Positions 30,256 through 43,765 of a DNA stretch of 64,000 nucleotides are shown here, piece by piece. The stretch is from Acanthosoma haemorrhoidale (lineage: Eukaryota > Arthropoda > Insecta > Hemiptera > Acanthosomatidae). The notes beneath the pieces were generated by a model. The model made no database searches. It was not told the origin of the DNA and worked only from the letters and a program-made list of their open reading frames with translations. Numbering within the stretch: the stretch's first letter is position 1; every line of letters begins with the position of its first letter. The stretch spans positions 76,957,341 to 77,021,340 of the forward strand of contig OV884015.1 in the NCBI GenBank assembly GCA_930367205.1, read 5' to 3'. The translations under genes were made by a program, and so were the position numbers.

Positions 30256-30530
30256 GTAAAGAGCTTCCAGAACAACATCCTGCGCACGGCACTATGGCAT
30301 ACCCCTTTTCGTGAAATGTAGGCTCCTGACATCCACGAAAAGTTCGAGGTCCCCACCATCACCGAAGCCATCAGAAGAAGACACACAAGACCTGACACCC
30401 CCACCACTACCGGCAAGATGGCAACTCTCTAGATCTGGGAAAGCAGACCAAACGGTGGACATTACGGCCCTTGCTCAACCAACAACAAGCCTCTGACGGG
30501 CACCCATCACTGCTTTCCAACTAAATGAGC
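30256..30530 (+). pseudogene. LINE ORF2 C-terminal end after deletion
   Basis: Nucleotide match to 17250-17550 of LINE A copy 1, with a deletion of about 60 bases near 30387. The join to the endonuclease end lies at GAGCTTCCAGAACAAC. Confidence 0.8.
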
Positions 30531-30756
30531 TTCCACTACATGCCTAGAGAGACTCTAGGCTCAGCCTTCAGTGGACTCTCACCACTGCACCGCAACATTT
30601 CCATCTCTACCGAGGCTTCCCACACTCTTTAATTCCCTCACTCCACCATCAAACAGGTACTCCGTGTAAAAGGATCCGCTCACCCCAAAGAAAGTCCCTT
30701 TATTTTTCCCTTATTTATAATCTTAAAAATAAGAGAGCTAAGGAGAAAAAAAAAAA

Positions 30757-33700
30757 TAATTTTAGTGAATGAACTAACTGTCTCTCCGTATGAAAGTTTC
30801 TTTGAGATATAACCATTTCTGATGACAGTGGTATTACAATTTCAATCATAGCAACATTTCAACGATTAATTTCTTTGATCTGTAGAAAGATAGTAAATAT
30901 TTTACTTGTCTAGGTTTGATATTTATTCTATAATATAAAAAACTCATTAAAGTGTGTTTTTTTTAGCCATACTATGATCCAAAAAACAACACCGGCCCCA
31001 TAAATAATAATGTTCATATATCAACTACTCAATAATTAAAAAATAAATAGTTGATGATCTCTCCTTTTAAAAAGGATAGAAAATGAATGATCTCGACAGC
31101 TTTGAAGAATAACAAACATTTGTTGGGACTTCAATCACAAAATATCTTTAATTTTTTTTCATAACTGCAGCTTTAAGTAAATGATTATTGTTCAGATTAT
31201 CTTAACTTGATGTCCCAAATAAAACAAAGAGCAAAAAAAACAGCTCTATTGAAAATAATAAAGTTTCATTTCGTTCTTAATAAAAAAAAGGTAATTAAAA
31301 AAGTCTTGATTAATGTAATATTTGTGCTATCTTTAATGGTAAATACCAACAAAGTGTCATTAAAACTTCCAATCAAATTTTGTTTTCAGCCATAATAAAA
31401 TACATATATTAAGCAATAAGCAATCAGTAATAAACGTAATATTTTTTCTATACTCTAACATTTCACTAAAATTATACGGTTAAGTTTATTTTGGAATATG
31501 TTTAAATATTTTAATATTTACTCACATTAGACAGGTTATATTACAGTCTAATTGAGTCTCGCCCCCATACACTATCCGAAAACCCACATTTAGTTGATGA
31601 ATGTTTTACTCGATACGATCAAAGAAATTACAGGACGGTTGGTTAAGTTGCTATAGGACGTACCTATGTCGATACTCGTGTTTTCATATATTATAAACAG
31701 TGAGGTGATGTTTACCTTTCCGCCCGATTTTCCGTGTTCAGCAGATATAAGCTGGAGTTTTTAATAAATCGTAAATTAAAAATTATTTTGAAGCGGAATT
31801 TTCGATAAACATGGCTTTTCGGAACAATTCCTGACATTCTGAAAAATCGTGGGTAAAAGCCGTATAACACGGAACCCTCTCTTTAAAAAGAAAAAAAAGT
31901 ATATAATTGAGTTTGGGAGGCGTGATGCCGAAAGTTCAATAGAGCTCGCAAAAGATGGGTTCCAGGAAAAAAGTAAATGAGGCCGAGGGAGAATACATTC
32001 ATTGGGTATTCATGCATATCACACCACTTGGCGCTTTGTTCAATTTAAAAACGAGTGGTTGCTTCAGCTGCAGAAGGGTTTTGGGGATCGTTCTTGAACA
32101 GTAGCATGGAGTAGTTTTTCTAAGGCTGCCAGAAAATATTTTACTTTTTCCCGTCTTCACCATTTCAGATATTCATCTTAATCTTCAAATGATACTAAAT
32201 ACCCACAACTCCCAAGAAGTGTGTTAATTAAATGTATAATGATTTTGCGCTCACGAAAGAAGCTACTCCCGTAAGGTCTCTGATTGCTCTAAAACTTTGA
32301 TGATATACTAGATTAAAAAATATTTTACGCAATCCTCTCAACACGCCCTGAGAGCCGAGACAAACAAGCGTGTTTTATGAGATTGTCATATACCATTCCA
32401 GTTTTAATTAAGCAAATTAAGGAAAAAAATATGGCGGATCTTATTAAATGAGCTAGCTTTTTAAAAAGTAACAAAAACGTGTAAACCTTTCAAGTAAAGT
32501 AAGTTCTCTTTGTTTTTCAAAGGGAAAAAAACTACTTCGTATAGTTTCACCAGGTGTTTACAGAATTAAATATTATTTGACAGCTAGCCATAGTATGTAG
32601 ATCGTATAGTGAAACCATTTGTGAACGGAGAACTGACCGACAAAGGAAAGTAAGTGAAAACATTTTCAGCTATAATCTACTCCATAAAAACCGTTAATAA
32701 TTACTTTATGTTGGCTTAAAATTTTCACCTTTCATTTTCTTCTTTTTTCATGGTAATAAATTAAGATTTCCACAAAGTTTAGCCGAACTATGTAGGATTA
32801 AGTGGAATAAAAGGGCCTAGCATAAAAAAAAAATTATTACCAAACAAATTCGTGTTGGTAAATTAAATTATAAATAACTTGCTGCATGCTGGTGATGTAC
32901 TTCTTGGATTCCAGCCGACATTCCAGTATGAATTAATTACACCCGTTTCAGCAGCATGTATTCAATATTACACTTAACGCATAATTGAGGTGTGTTTTAA
33001 TTTAACTTAACTAAACAGAAAATGTATAAATGAATAATTTTATTATATATAATGAGGATATTTTAATTAATTATCGCATTGACGGTAATTTATAATTTCA
33101 TCGGGTATTTGAATCGTATTTGAATATCGTCTATTTTGTTTTAAAACATATTCTTTGTTCAATCGGTGTACAAAACACGTACAAAGTACAACACGGCACT
33201 GTAGAACTTCATTACACACATATTCCGTGAATTGACGCTAGTTCGCATTCTCACCGTGTACATTCATTTACTGATTCAAGGCTCAAAAGGAATACAAAAG
33301 ATGTACGCACTTCGGCACAACGCCACTGGAGATATGTTTGGACCCGACCTGAAAAACATTTACCCCTTACCCATATGGTCAAAACCGCATAGTGTGAAAA
33401 GAGACTAAGAGATTTGTATAAGCAAAGAAATACAAACGAAATTCCCTAATTGCAGTTCAATATTGTAAATAATTAAACGTGATGTGTTCATTTATTAAAC
33501 GGATCTTCTTTTTCCATAGAACGACTAGCTGGGGCCGACCATGGGAATCCGACCTCAATCCTATATAATCCGACCATGGGGAAGTCTCATTAAAACAAAG
33601 CATTGCGATGCAACCAAGGGGTGATGGCGCAATGTTATTCCTGCGAAGTTCTCTGAATGTCATACAACTACTATTATATAACTTATTATAACTATTATAA

Positions 33701-35765
33701 AAATTAATCAGTGAATATGACCAACATTACACTATCATTTATACTTTATTAAATTGCACAAAGCTTTGGTGTCTGTCAGTTTTCTATTAGAAAAAAAGAA
33801 CATTCATTAATGTTGAAACGGAAGTTAGTTTTCAAAATATTTGACAATATCCTGTTCAGCTGCTAATAACAGTTCATGACGAAAAGACAATTTAAATCAA
33901 TTTTGTGGGATTACAACCAATTATTGAAAATAGAATATATCTGTATGATTAACGAATCAGCTGTGATGCCCTAACTGTAAACATTTCAAATGTTTATTCC
34001 ATTTACGCAAGTCCGGTTTTTACTTAACCCGTTTTTTATTGAAAACGTGGATGATTTTAATATAGATTTTTTTTTATTGTTAAATCGGCCACTTATTTAG
34101 GACAGCCCATGTTCAATGTAACTTTGTCTTTATTTACAATTGATACGTAATAATAATTTTGAGAAGATAAAAGTCTGGCTATAGGTTTTTCCATCAACTT
34201 GAGTAGGTTCCGAGAAAAATACTATGATATGTAGTTGTGATTCGCAACATCACTTTATATAAGATTCACGGTTTGGAGCTCTCCGAATTAATAATTTTAA
34301 TATTGACTAGTTCTTTTTTTCTTTTTGTATTTGGTAATCCGGCAGTGTAGCTGTTGCGAATCAACTGGTTCACGCTTGTTCAAGATAGACCATATCGTTG
34401 TAAATTTATTGAACCACCGAGAAGTTTCAATTCGTACTTGAGAAATGAAGTTAGAAAAATATATATAGTAATGGTAACATATATATATTTTCTTCCACCA
34501 TAACTTTAGCGTTCCAGGTCATATTAATGGATGCTCATTCTCCCACTGGTGAAGTCCCGAAGATCTAAAACTTCCATCACGCCTCAAGGTATTTTAGTTC
34601 TAATAAAAGCAAATTATTTGTAGATCTTGTTCATTGTGATTTGTCCATTATCTCTTTAACTATAAAGTAAATAATTTTGTATTTTTTATATAATCGTTAC
34701 TTCTAAGTTCTCAGTTCTAATTTTGTCATCTGTTTTATGATTTTGGCAGTTATAAAGGTCACCTCGATTCTAATACTCAGGTAAATGAAAATAAGCACCA
34801 CTAATACGTTTTGATAATATACCTTACTTTTACAAATTTTAAACGTGAAAATTGGATAGTAAGCTTTTTCATTATTATTATTATATTATTATACCGTAGA
34901 TTTCGGCAGAACTTGATCATTTACTCATAGTAAATTCGCTACTTGACGTTCCGCTATTGTTATTGAAGACAACTACTTATAACAAGCACTTAAAAGAAGT
35001 GATTCTGTTATTTTGTACTTATTTTCACCTGATGAATCATGTGAGTATCTACCTTATTGTGTTGAACACTGTAATCTCTGAGAGCAATATGGACCCGTAA
35101 AAAAATTAAGAATGCGATTTGTAATATGGTACTGACCCTCTGATTTAACAAAAATATTTTGGCTCAATCGTATAAGTTTTACATCGTCTGAGTAACTTTT
35201 TATTCATATTTTTGTTTAGAATCAGTTTAGAGTGTTGAAAAAAAAATGGTTTTCATAGAACTATTTGAGCACTTTAGAGACTAGTAATGTTAGAATCCAG
35301 CTAACAAAATTTGATTACTCTGTTCCCCCTCTCGAAATTCCTATCAGAAATACTCATTCACAAATAGTCTTACACTTAACATTTTAATTATTTTTATTGT
35401 AATGCACGAATGTATGTTCCTTGATAGTATGAGCAGTTCAAAAATTAATTAAGAAAATAAGAAAAATACTCGTGTTGTTGTCGTTTTTCATTATGTTTTT
35501 GGACCATATTTTCATTATGGACCATATTATGTTTTTGACCCTGAAACTAGGTGAACCAATTGTTGATGTGGATATTAAAAAAAATCCTAAATGTTAAACT
35601 TCATTTTTTACTTACAGGAATTGGATAAGTAAATGTAACTCATTTCGATTCGATATTTCATTTTTTTTTTTAGATATTCTCTGAGAAGTCAGTTATTATT
35701 TCCAAAGACGCCTGCCGTGTACAAAGCCATAGCTAGAAGACGGACGCGCAGAAGTGACGACTTAC
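30757..35765. other. Long AT-rich spacer, no gene recognised
   Basis: About 5 kb of low-complexity AT-rich sequence. A short more GC-rich patch at 33520-33660 contains an 8-base motif twice (GACCATGG) and a 68-codon minus frame. It may be an old repeat. Nothing else was identified. Confidence 0.4.
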
Positions 35766-35920
35766 CTTGAGAAGACGCGTGACTGACATAGGCAGCTCCG
35801 ACGCAGGTTCTCGCCCTGAAGTCAAAATCAGACTGACGCTCCATCGGCCGCTCCTGGTCCAGGCAGCGCTGCTGTTCCCTCCACATATCCCAGTGGCCCA
35901 CGGAAATGTTTACGAATTTC
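35766..35920 (-). CDS. Candidate host-gene internal exon
   Basis: 155 bases on the minus strand, GC-richer than its surroundings. Upstream in sense is a perfect branch-point match CTACTAAC (35953-35960), about 34 bases before the acceptor at 35921-35922. The downstream donor reads CAAG|GTAAGTC (35765 leftward). Between them one frame is open for 51 codons, giving a protein-like peptide beginning KFVNISVGHWDMW and rich in charged residues and cysteine (two Cys). The same frame has a stop (TGA) immediately before the acceptor, as expected for an intron. The exon would start after two bases of a codon and end after one. I do not recognise the protein and found no neighbouring exon. Confidence 0.45.
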
Positions 35921-37880
35921 CTTCATTGTCGGTAATTTTCTTATATTCATTTGTTAGTAGTCTCCAATTTTTATCGCTTTTATGAATAAGGATTTTTTTT
36001 CTTCTATTAAAAAAAATCTCAATGAGGTAAAGTCACCTCGTGCCTTTGAGGCATCTTGAATCAGTTTTAATGTTGTAAGATGCAGATTTGGATTAATGGA
36101 TCATAGCAATACAATTTTTGTCTTTGAAACATTCTTAAGCTTACAGCACGCACCCTTACCAACAAATGACTTTTGTTGCTGGATTTAATGAATAGAAATA
36201 TTTATTATTAAGCAATTATGTCTGTCCATAAATCAGTAATTTACTAGACGCACTAACTTTAGGGCGGTGTCTGCTCTCCTACTCCAGATAGAACACCACT
36301 CTCTTTGATAGCATCATCTGCTCTTGGAAGTGAATCAGGGTTGATCAATGAGAAGGGCGTTCATGCCTTATCATAAGGGTGTTTATCTTTTCTTCCTTCT
36401 TAAATTTAAATTCTTGGAATTGAGATAGTCTATCTTGATCCCAATACATTATATTATATAATATAGAATGGTATTTTTTTTTTGGTAGGATTATTAACGG
36501 GGGGGGGATACCCGTGTCATTCTTCTATGCTGGCGAAGTTAAATTCTCTGCGTCAAATGTTCTGCCTGCCCTGAATTTTAGTTTTCTGTTCTTGACCCTG
36601 TTCACTTTTTATATATTTCAGTTCTTTTATTTGAACTTGATCTTTTGCACGAGTGATTGTTTTTTTTTTTTAAGGAGTTTAGATTTATGAATGGAAAAAG
36701 TAGAAAGTTATCGTGTTTCACCTCCACCAAGACCTTTGATCCAATCTATCTGACATTGGGATAGAAATATGGACAAAATATAAAAACCTATTCAATTAGC
36801 GCTACCAGAGCCCCGACTATCATCTATCTAGCCACAGTTAAAGAAATGAACTTTATATAAGTAATAAATAAATTTAATTTTGTATTTCTTAATTTTCTTC
36901 CCTGTAATGTATTCTTGTTTACATTGTCTTCAGTTTTCTCTCCAGGGTTCTCATATTTTTTTCCTATAATAGTGGACAAATAAACAGAAAGAAGACATCC
37001 ATGGAGGAAAGAGTTAAGAGAAAAAAACAGTTTTATAATTCAATTTCTGGAAACGGGACTGAAACGTATAAGCAACTGTGTTTGAGTAACTAAACTTTTG
37101 TAGTACTTGTGTCTCTCGGATCAGAATTTTTGACAGCTTAGTAGAGGAAAACGTTTAATAAGTAAAACACTTGTAGCTAAAACTGTACTCAAAACTCTTT
37201 CAACGGCTATTTTGTATGTTAAAAAAGAAAACTTTTCGTAAAACTGTAAAAAAAAAAAAATGTAAATAAGCCCCATGGATTATATAATATGAAATTTGAC
37301 TTCTAAAAGTATACACAAATAGATATAATTTGCTCGTCCAAGTAAAAATTACCATAATGAATATTTTATGCAAGATCAGAAGAGGCAAATATTTAGGCCG
37401 GTATTTACGCTAAAATGGGTCACGCCCATCAGTTGAGAAAGAGCTAGTGAAACCACGCCACGGCACCACCCCTTATACGGGGTGAGCTCTTAAAATAAAA
37501 TAAACATTTTTATCTTCCCTCCATATAGAGTCGCGTATCACTGAATTGAATCTGTAATTGGGGCACTCATATACTCGAGGCAACCAGATATGATGGTACC
37601 CGGTTCATATCCCAAGACGGACAGTGGGATTTCATTTCTGTAAATAGACCCTGTAAATAGACTTGGGTGACCCTGATGTAGAAACTGGTACAAAAGGCTA
37701 CCATCTTAGCATAAGAGCGTAAAACCCTAGGTAAAAAAATATTGTTGAGATGCCACTTGTGGGTGGGTTGAAACGTAGGGATAAATACTTATCTTTCGAC
37801 AGTTTTTTCATTCACAGCACTAGTACTTTCAACGGACCACACTGCTTCTTCAGGCGTTTAACGGTTGGTAGTTGCTAAAT
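35921..37880. other. AT-rich spacer, no gene recognised
   Basis: Contains a G-run at 36498-36506 and AT-rich sequence. No supported feature beyond the branch-point sequence of the exon above. Confidence 0.4.
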
Positions 37881-37881
37881 A

Positions 37882-37992
37882 GAAGAGTGCGGTGTGAAAA
37901 GTTTCCGACCTAACAAAGCTTTTATTTCACTAACTTTTATTTATTTTATTATCATCTTCATGTTGAGGTCGGATACTTTTCAGACCACCTGT
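37882..37992 (-). mobile_element. Mariner-derived MITE
   Basis: About 110 bases with inverted ends GAAAAGTTTCCGACCT (37897-37912) and AGGTCGGATACTTTTC. The left side continues AACAAAG like the right end of the mariner at 28.5 kb. The right side contains CTTCATGTTGAGGTCGG like that mariner's left end. It is therefore an internally deleted relative in the opposite orientation. It has no coding capacity. Exact outer ends are uncertain. Confidence 0.8.
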
Positions 37993-39120
37993 GTAGGAAT
38001 TGTGTCCAAACAACTTTCTTAATTCAAGAGCTTAAAAGTGGAAAGAGGAAAAACAAAGAAACTTATTTATGCAAGTTTAGTTACCAAAATAATTTATATG
38101 CAAAGACATAAATCGTTCCTACGATTAATAATTGTTTAAGAACATAATGAGTTTTATGGGCATAAAATGTTCAACCCCTTTCTCTTTTAAAACCGGTTGA
38201 TAACAATTCATTGTGATCAGGCAACTATGCCTTGTCCAGATATAACCAGATTACCTCGTGGTTTTCTCAAATAGTAATTCAATTATTGTTAAAATTAAAA
38301 CTGAGAAGTGATGTGCTATTTAATTTACTTTTGTATCTTCATAAATTTTAATGAAATAAACCAACAAAAGTGGCGCACAAACAACTAGATTGGTCGTTTA
38401 TTGCAATTTCTAACGTTATGTAACATGCAGATAGTCAAGCTTTATCATTAAGGCTTTGAGACCCAATGGCCCAATCATTATCCGTTCAAAGCCTTGTAAA
38501 GTTGTGTGGCTTTGTCTTCCAATAAATTGTGGTATGTTAAAATAGAAGCAAATCATCATGAAAAACCATCTTCAAAAATGGTATTTTCATTTTACTGACG
38601 AACTAACAACAAAAAAATCGTATTTTTTACACACCTTACATAGGTATGTCACGCCAGCGTTACTAATGAGAATTTAGTTCTGTTCGGCTGAATCCTTCTA
38701 ATCTTTATTTTGGGTTTCTAGAACCACTATAAAAAAGTTTTAGGGCTTCCAAACCTCTGTAGTTAGCAATCACTACAAACCACAGAATTAGCGGAGTGTC
38801 ATTGCGTTCAAGTAATAAATCTTTTTGCAATCGTGCAGATCGAAGCTGTCAGCACTGCCATGGTGTTCTAAGATTGATCCCCCATCTGGACTTTCCCCTA
38901 AAAGAAATTTTAATCATTCCGAAAGCCCCTACATCTTCAGATAAAAACAAACGTGAATCTATTGAAGTACTACATTCTAAAGGTGAAGAAGAGCTAAAGG
39001 ACTAAAGAACACTGAATGGTGTGGCTTGAAAACGCAATGCGTGCTGTATTTTCTTCAATTATTTTCACATAATTTATTTTTTAGTATATTCATTCAGAAG
39101 TTAATATATTTTTATACACA
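37993..39120. other. AT-rich spacer, no gene recognised
   Basis: An open frame at 38796-39005 has no recognisable motif or splice context. Nothing else was seen. Confidence 0.4.
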
Positions 39121-39691
39121 TAATAAACTACCTAGGCATGTCTGGCTGCCACCACCACACCAAAGCCATACAAATACTGTAATATACAGGGATTTCAGGT
39201 AATGTCTAGACGTACGCATAAAAGAAACTTTTAAAATTATATTATTACTGCTTGCAAAGACACAATAAATATGAATTATCTACTTTTGCCAAGTAACGGC
39301 TGCAGCCACCTCACCCGAGCAATGCAAACCTTTATGTAAAAGCTTGCATTTCTAAAACTCCTGCCAACATTCTCTAGAAAGATTTACAGATTGTAGATAA
39401 TTATAATGCGTTTTGGAATATCTCTTATGCCGTATCTCGGCAACAGGCACCTCGCCAGAGCAACGCGAACATCTCAATACTTTCAAGCTTATTTAAAAAT
39501 ATTGTATTGACGTAATAAAAGAAATCCCAGTGTTATATTAATGCAATTTGCTTGGATATAAAATATTTCAAATATCTAGCCGAAGCCAGCTTTGGGGGCA
39601 ATCCCCTTGACGAAACATTTGAAAATGCAAAATATTCTCAGCTATGTATTAACAAAACTACCGTTAACAGTTCCATGAGATTATAAATATA
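39121..39691 (+). repeat. Diverged upstream units of a tandem array
   Basis: Four weakly similar units spaced about 138-156 bases, marked by a GC-richer core (for example CACCTCACCCGAGCAATGC at about 39308). They share the block around AAAGAAATC...TATTAAT...TTTGC with the homogeneous units that follow. They look like the old edge of the array. Confidence 0.6.
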
Positions 39692-40600
39692 TTGCTATGA
39701 TATAAACCATTAGAAATGGTTAACAGTGATAAGACTATGAACACAGTCTATCCAAAACTATGTGTTACTGTTTCTAGTAACTCTGATGGATTGTAGATAA
39801 TGTACTAAAGAACGTAACGAAAGAAATCTCAGTAATATATTAATACCATTTGCTATGATATAAACCATTAGATATGGTTAACAGTGATAAGACTATGAAC
39901 ACAGTCTATCCAAAACTATGTGTTACTGTTTCTAGTAACTCTGATGGATTGTAGATAGTGTACTAAAGAACGTAACGAAAGAAATCTCAGTAATATATTA
40001 ATACCATTTGCTATTATATAAACCATTAGAAATGGTTAACAGTGATAAGACTATGAACACAGTCTATCCAAAACTATGTGTTACTGTTTCTAGTAACTCT
40101 GATGGATTGTAGATAATGTACTAAAGAACGTAACGAAAGAAATCTCAGTAATATATTAATACCATTTGCTATGATATAAACCATTAGATATGGTTAACAG
40201 TGATAAGACTATGAACACAGTCTATCCAAAACTATGTGTTACTGTTTCTAGTAACTCTGATGGATTGTAGATAGTGTACTAAAGAACGTAACGAAAGAAA
40301 TCTCAGTAATATATTAATACCATTTGCTATTATATAAACCATTAGAAATGGTTAACAGTGATAAGACTATGAACACAGTCTATCCAAAACTATGTGTTAC
40401 TGTTTCTAGTAACTCTGATGGATTGTAGATAATGTACTAAAGAACGTAACGAAAGAAATCTCAGTAATATATTAATACCATTTGCTATGATATAAACCAT
40501 TAGATATGGTTAACAGTGATAAGACTATGAACACAGTCTATCCAAAACTATGTGTTACTGTTTCTAGTAACTCTGATGGATTTTAGATAATGTACGTAAT
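39692..40600 (+). repeat. 158-base tandem repeat with 316-base alternating dimers
   Basis: Six units start at 39692, 39850, 40008, 40166, 40324 and 40482, each exactly 158 bases apart. Odd units read TTAGAAATGG and AGATAATG. Even units read TTAGATATGG and AGATAGTG, except that the last has AGATAATG. Units 3 and 5 also share CTATTATATAA. Variants alternate, so the last amplification step copied dimers. A degenerate tail continues to about 40665. Each unit has the small stem AGACT...AGTCT. Confidence 0.9.
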
Positions 40601-40671
40601 AAAATAATCCGTAGCACTATATTAATATTATTTTTCAAGAAATAAACGATTCGAAATATCGTGCTTGGCCA

Positions 40672-41725
40672 AGCTTTTTATTCACTTCATGGTAACAATA
40701 AAACTAGCGATATATTATCAACATTGTTTTACATTACAAAGTATAAGTGATCGCTTGTAAAAATATAAGTGATTGCCTGACATTCCTATTTCAGTTTTAA
40801 CTGTGAAAAAAAAAAACCAAAGAAACTCTAGCTTATTAGATGATGTGTTGAACAATACAAACAAGATGAATTTTTAGTTTCTTTCATTATTTCATATTAA
40901 ATCATTCATTAATATTTTTTACACTAAATTCAACCTTTACATTACACTTCTTCGTTTTAGTGGCTTACCAGTACATTGCCAAATATCTATGATGAAATTC
41001 TAAGGCAAAATGAAATATATCATTTCATTTTTGTTCAAATACGTCATTTTTGTTTTGTCTTCCAGAGAAATTTGGCCAGATATTCTTGTAGTTGAATAGT
41101 GTAAGGGAGATCCCCCCCCCCTATAAGTATCCAGTGCATACTTTATTTATCCTAATTTCCTCTAATGTATGCTGCGGGGTAAAGATGGTTCGCAATTAAG
41201 AGCGCAAAAATGTTGTGAATGGTGACGTTGATTTCTTGATAGTTTTAATGGAATGTAGGTTTCTCACAGTGACATATTTCTAAGATAAACGGTGGGCCGC
41301 AATTATTAAAATTACAAATTGCCTAATAAGCGTGTTTAATCTTCCATTAAGTAATTGAAACATTGAACTAGTTAAAAGAAATAGTTAATTCAAGGATCAA
41401 TGGGCTTTTACATCTTTTGCATCCATGAATAAAACAAAGAGATTTAATTCCAATTAAAACTAAATTATATTTTTAAATACATATCAGCTGAAATAAAATA
41501 GGTGTAATGTGAAGGGGCAACCCCAAGATCCCTGTTCACACGAGTTTCTTAAATCCGTATTAACCTATTTTGGAAAAACTTTTTAGTATTTTATATAATA
41601 ATATTGCAATATTGCATTCCATTCATTAAAATATTATACGTCAACGCAAATCGTTTTGTAATTTGCTTGAACCTATATCAAATCCGTGACGTACAAAGCT
41701 AACTGTAAAAAAATATACTTTTTAG
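40672..41725. other. AT-rich spacer, no gene recognised
   Basis: Nothing supported beyond homopolymer runs. Confidence 0.4.
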
Positions 41726-41925
41726 GAAAATTATAAAACTTCTTTATTGTAATACAATTACAATCTGCCTTATTGGGCAATAAGTAATTTTGATGAATGT
41801 TCTCATTCATATCATATTTATAATTTTCATTCACTCGCTCAATCATAGAGTATTTACAAACATCCCAGAGATTATCCACATCCACGTGGTTGTCACCTCT
41901 CTCGCATGTGAAAGAACATACTTGT
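41726..41925 (-). repeat. Dispersed 3'-tail repeat (family C), copy 2
   Basis: The most complete copy. Shared with copy 1 over about 170 bases, including the 3' block and an upstream block around CACGTGGTTGTCACC (plus-strand reading). Confidence 0.65.
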
Positions 41926-43559
41926 AAAGAAATAAAACATCTTCTGTCTCTGCACAGCTTTATATATTTCCCCCCGAATGTTTTCGACCGTCAAGGGTTC
42001 AAGCTAATGATAACTGTCACTTGCCGGCTTGCCTTTCAAATGAAAACACCATCAATAATATTCTTTTTATTGTATTTAGGGGGGGATGTTTGTAAGTCAA
42101 GGGTCGTTAATGGCCTTGTTTTCTTTAATCGAACCTCTATTAGGGTTCAAAATCAAAATTCAATCACTTGAGGTATTATTTGAGAGATCATAAATTCATA
42201 AAGAATTATTTTAGTTAATTGTGGAAAGTTTATAAAATACCCGCTTTCAATCGACCTGTAGCCAAAATTATCCAAGTTATATGCGGTATCGGAGTAGTAC
42301 ATATTACTGCTGGAAACGGGCTGGAGTTTTTTTCCGGATTAACGGAGAAAATTCCAATCTAATCATCCATGAGGTAGCCTCTATTGGAGTGCAGTCCTAA
42401 AAAGAACCCGACCCTTCTCCAACTCGGGGGAAAATCCAGATTGTTGGAGCGTAATATTGACCAAAATTGGTCTCTCAATAACAGATAAAGAATCTGTATC
42501 CCCTTAGTCAATTCAGATTCCCACGAGCTGTGTTTTTTTTTTAACATTTTTCTCAATACGTATGGTACATAATTAGATTTAAAAAATAAATATATCATTT
42601 CAAATTAATTAGTTTTTCCTATTTAAATCAGAAGTTCATTGTCCTATTCTCGTCAGAGCGTCTAAAACTCAAAATCATTGTTCTATTCCAGACCAATCCA
42701 ACAGCCTTACCATGCTATCCTTTGTTCAATTCACTAGAAATAATCTATTTAACTTTTGTTGTCATAATTTTGTGATAGATAATTTATTAATTAAGACATA
42801 AAAAAATAACTTCATGTTAGTTTATAATAGTTTTATGTCTGTAGTTAAGTAGTAATATATATTATTTATTTAAAAATTCATCGAAGTGGCAAATAACTAT
42901 AAATTCATAATACTATAATACATATAGGTGTATTTTTGTGATTTCAGTAGTGGTTTTGGGTTAGTTTATCATTATATGAATTTCTTTCTGCAGTCACAAA
43001 TTTTGTTATAGTAGTAGCTGTTATAATAATTATTATTTTGCAATATTTTATTTTCAGGCGTACATTTCATATCCTAATACAATTTTTAGGAATTTTAGAA
43101 AATAATATCTTTCAATTTTGGCTCCCCAATTAAGTGCCATCACAGGTTTGGGTACAATAGGCGTTTAATACTAGAAAATAATATATACAATGTACAATAA
43201 TAAAATTGTATTGAGCATCAGATTGCAAATAGCAATCCCCAAGAAAAAGTATCCCGATAAGCCGGCAACAGGAAATTGCATTTAACACCTGACCTTTGTG
43301 ATGGTTTGTTTGGATCCAGGGAGAAAATAAAATTCTATTATTTAAATATTATCTTGTCATAAAATAGGTTGGTAAGTTTAATACTTTTTGAAGGGAAATT
43401 ATTAAAAAAATAGTTTTCGACTTAGCTCCATAAAAATATATCCTACAAAGTTTTAACATCCACAAAAGGTAATGATTGGTACTCAGAAAAATATAATTTT
43501 TTGAGATTTGGAACTAAAAGCTTATATATTAGTTTCATATTTTCCTGTATTCTTTTTTA
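41926..43559. other. AT-rich spacer, no gene recognised
   Basis: Chance frames at 41890-42171 and 42359-42598 lack motifs. Confidence 0.4.
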
Positions 43560-43765
43560 ATTAGATTATCTTTCTATTTAAATTACACTACAATCCACCC
43601 TATTAGGAGATAACTAATTATGATCAATAATCTCATTCATCCAATATTTACAATTCAGCATTCATCACTCATTCATCCGATACATACAAATATATATCAT
43701 ATTATATGTATATATCCCCTTATCAATTCTGCATGATTGTCGCCTCCCTTGCATGCAAAAGAGGG
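43560..43765 (-). repeat. Dispersed 3'-tail repeat (family C), copy 3
   Basis: A diverged copy. It keeps TCTCATTCATCCAATATTTACAA-like sequence and, at its far end, the GATTGTCGCCTCCCTTGCATG-like block shared with copies 1 and 2. Confidence 0.55.

Larger units (their letters stand above)
28650..30756 (+). mobile_element. Jockey-like LINE (family A copy 2), internally deleted
   Basis: Contains most of ORF1, the endonuclease part of ORF2, then a jump at about 30255 straight into the C-terminal end of ORF2 and the 3' untranslated region, with poly(A) at about 30745-30756. Bases from 30256 match 17250 onward. A second deletion of about 60 bases lies near 30387. Nearly the whole RT domain is gone. 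I could not find a convincing target duplication. Confidence 0.85.

Noticed and set aside
39692..40600. CRISPR-like array
   Set aside because: Units are 158 bases and the whole unit is repeated, with no short repeat/unique spacer structure. The context is eukaryotic.
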